5,709 bases of DNA from Candidatus Aminicenantota bacterium. GTDB lineage: Bacteria > Acidobacteriota > Aminicenantia > Aminicenantales > JAFGBC01. The stretch is from positions 1-5,709 of the forward strand of contig JAFGBC010000176.1 in assembly GCA_016933355.1 (NCBI GenBank), in the 5' to 3' direction. The notes beneath the pieces were generated by a model. It was not told the DNA's origin. It was given only the letters and a program-made list of their open reading frames with translations, and searched no databases. Below are positions 4,751 to 5,709 of the stretch, piece after piece; position 1 is the first letter of the stretch; each line of letters starts with the position of its first letter. The position numbers and the translations under genes are program-made.

Positions 4751-5709
4751 ATGATGCGACCCCGGGCACCGAGATATCCGCTGTTCCTCCTCGTCCTTGC
4801 TGTCGGAGCCCTGTTCGCCGGCGCCGGAAGAGACGCTCCCTGGCCGTCCGCCCTCGAGGGACCGGCGAACCGGCTGACGGTCGAGGAACGAGCGCGGGGC
4901 TGGGTCCTTCTTTTCGACGGCGCGACCTTCGCCGGCTGGCGGGGCCTGGGACGGGACGGCGTTCCGGAGAAACACTGGGTCATCGAGGACGGGGCGATCA
5001 AGAAGGTCCCCGGCGGCGACGTGCCGCTCCAGGCCGACGGCCAGCCGATCGAAGGCGGCGACCTCATGACCGTGGAGACGTTCCGGGATTTCGAGCTCGT
5101 CTTCGAATGGAAGATCGGCCCCGGGGGGAACAGCGGCGTCAAATACAACGTCTCGGAGGAGATGTCCATCGCGAATCCGCCCCGCAGCGCGGCGCTCGGC
5201 TTCGAATACCAGATCCTTGACGACGAGCGCCATCCGGACGCGAAAAACGGCCCGAACCGGACGGCCGCCGCGCTCTACGACCTCGTCGCTCCGGAAGGGA
5301 AGCGGCTCGAGCCCGTCGGCGAATTCAACCGGGCGCGGATCGTGTTCGCGGGCGGCCACGGCGAGCATTGGCTGAACGGCGTCAAGGTCCTGTTCTACGA
5401 CCTGGGGGCGCCGCGGATGAACGAGCTCCTAGCCCGCAGCAAGTACAAGGATATCGCCGGCTTCGCCGACAAGCGCGACGGCCATATCTGCCTTCAGGAC
5501 CATACCGACGCCGCCTGGTTCCGCAACATAAAAATACGGCGCTTGAAACATTCCGGGGACACACGACTTAATTCCCCCACGGCCCGGGCCGGCTCAGATA
5601 ACGCGCAATCGATTGAATTAAGTCGTGTGTCCCCGGGATTATCGATCGAGCGGATCTTCCAGGGACGCGAGTTCGCGCCCGAGCGGTTCGGGCCGGCCCG
5701 TTGGATGAA
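4751..5709 (+). CDS. Secreted DUF1080 (3-keto-disaccharide hydrolase family) protein, reading through a repeat into an S9B peptidase-like start; runs off the right edge
   Basis: The 319 residues visible begin with a Sec signal peptide (basic MMRPRAPRYP, then hydrophobic LFLLVLAVGALFAGAG; no lipobox Cys). A complete DUF1080 domain of lectin-like beta-sandwich fold follows at about 48-264: GWVLLFDGATFAGWR at 50-64, FELVFEWKIGPGGNSGVKY at 114-132, FEYQILDDERHPDA at 151-164, EHWLNG at 205-210 and CLQDHTDAAWFRNIKIRRL at 247-265. This family cleaves or eliminates 3-keto-glycosides. There is no stop after the domain. The frame crosses an inverted repeat (residues 267-297) and enters LSIERIFQGREFAPERFGPARW (297-318, shown in part by motifs ERIF and RFGPARW), which resembles the N-terminus of S9B dipeptidyl-peptidases. 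The peptidase part has no signal of its own, so the fusion would be exported by the DUF1080 signal. The DUF1080 call is firm. The fusion could instead be two genes whose boundary was destroyed. Confidence 0.85.
   Translation, partial: MMRPRAPRYPLFLLVLAVGALFAGAGRDAPWPSALEGPANRLTVEERARGWVLLFDGATFAGWRGLGRDGVPEKHWVIEDGAIKKVPGGDVPLQADGQPIEGGDLMTVETFRDFELVFEWKIGPGGNSGVKYNVSEEMSIANPPRSAALGFEYQILDDERHPDAKNGPNRTAAALYDLVAPEGKRLEPVGEFNRARIVFAGGHGEHWLNGVKVLFYDLGAPRMNELLARSKYKDIAGFADKRDGHICLQDHTDAAWFRNIKIRRLKHSGDTRLNSPTARAGSDNAQSIELSRVSPGLSIERIFQGREFAPERFGPARWM
5550..5639. repeat. Inverted-repeat element (paired CCGGGGACAC units) inside the coding frame
   Basis: The left arm (5550-5574) and the reverse complement of the right arm (5615-5639) agree at 24 of 25 positions; the core CCGGGGACACACGACTTAA is identical. 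The 40-nt spacer holds a second palindrome, CGGCCCGGGCCG at 5580-5591. The unit recurs as a solitary copy at 1331-1354. The size and architecture, two head-to-head units able to fold into one long hairpin, fit REP/BIME-type elements. It stays open in the DUF1080 frame and encodes residues 267-297. No target-site duplication is obvious. Confidence 0.85.
5639..5709 (+). other. Probable start of an S9B dipeptidyl-peptidase IV-like domain
   Basis: Immediately after the inverted repeat the translation reads LSIERIF, then EFAPERFGPARWM. The pattern (L-T/S-x-E-x-IF, about eight residues, then RFGPxRW) is how many bacterial S9B dipeptidyl-peptidases begin, just after their signal peptide and before the beta-propeller. 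Only 23 residues are visible, so the call rests on one short motif. A GTG at 5627 inside the right repeat arm is the only nearby alternative start and has no ribosome site. Confidence 0.55.

Noticed and set aside
4679..5368. Leftward open frames antisense to the DUF1080 gene
   Set aside because: The rightward frame has a signal peptide, a ribosome site and all DUF1080 motifs; the antisense frames show none of these and would cross the promoter region.
5550..5639. Intrinsic terminator or CRISPR-like repeat at the right end
   Set aside because: There is no T-run and the coding frame continues through it; there is only one inverted pair, not regularly spaced direct repeats.

Overview
The window is GC-rich, gene-dense bacterial DNA. 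It looks like a Gram-negative-type organism that degrades carbohydrates and peptides with exported enzymes. Two Tat signals, two Sec signals, a Gfo/Idh/MocA oxidoreductase, a TIM-barrel isomerase-like protein and a DUF1080 protein together are typical of groups such as Acidobacteriota, Aminicenantota, Planctomycetota or Bacteroidota. The GC-rich codon use and CCGGGGACAC-type palindromic repeats make the first two my best guess, but this is inference; no rRNA or marker gene is present.

Layout. A four-gene block runs leftward from about 4650. In transcription order it holds: a secreted two-domain protein (alpha/beta hydrolase plus HExxH metallopeptidase-like domain, 4619-2754); a Tat-exported Gfo/Idh/MocA oxidoreductase (2716-1373); a Tat-exported TIM-barrel sugar isomerase/epimerase-like protein (1315-413); and the first 138 codons of a GHMP-family sugar kinase (416 to the left edge), which overlaps the preceding gene by ATGA. 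A divergent gene runs rightward from 4751 to the right edge: a secreted DUF1080 (3-keto-disaccharide hydrolase family) domain. Its frame continues through an inverted-repeat element into what looks like the start of an S9B dipeptidyl-peptidase. A 131-bp intergenic region (4620-4750) separates the two arms. It carries back-to-back promoter-like sequences around a small inverted repeat. There is no other gene-free stretch longer than 60 bp.

How the genes may work together. The oxidoreductase, TIM-barrel protein and DUF1080 protein match the parts list of the recently recognised route that cleaves glycosides by oxidation at C3: oxidise to a 3-keto sugar, eliminate or hydrolyse the glycosidic bond, then handle the product. 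All three carry export signals, so the chemistry would be periplasmic. The kinase has no signal and would act in the cytoplasm on an imported sugar. The peptidase-like parts suggest that peptide or glycopeptide breakdown is linked to the same locus.

The most striking feature is structural. In both bidomain proteins a DNA palindrome lies exactly at the domain junction and is translated as the linker. In one case the palindrome is a pair of inverted copies of a repeat found again between two genes of the leftward operon. This suggests that palindromic repeats here join or pad protein domains.
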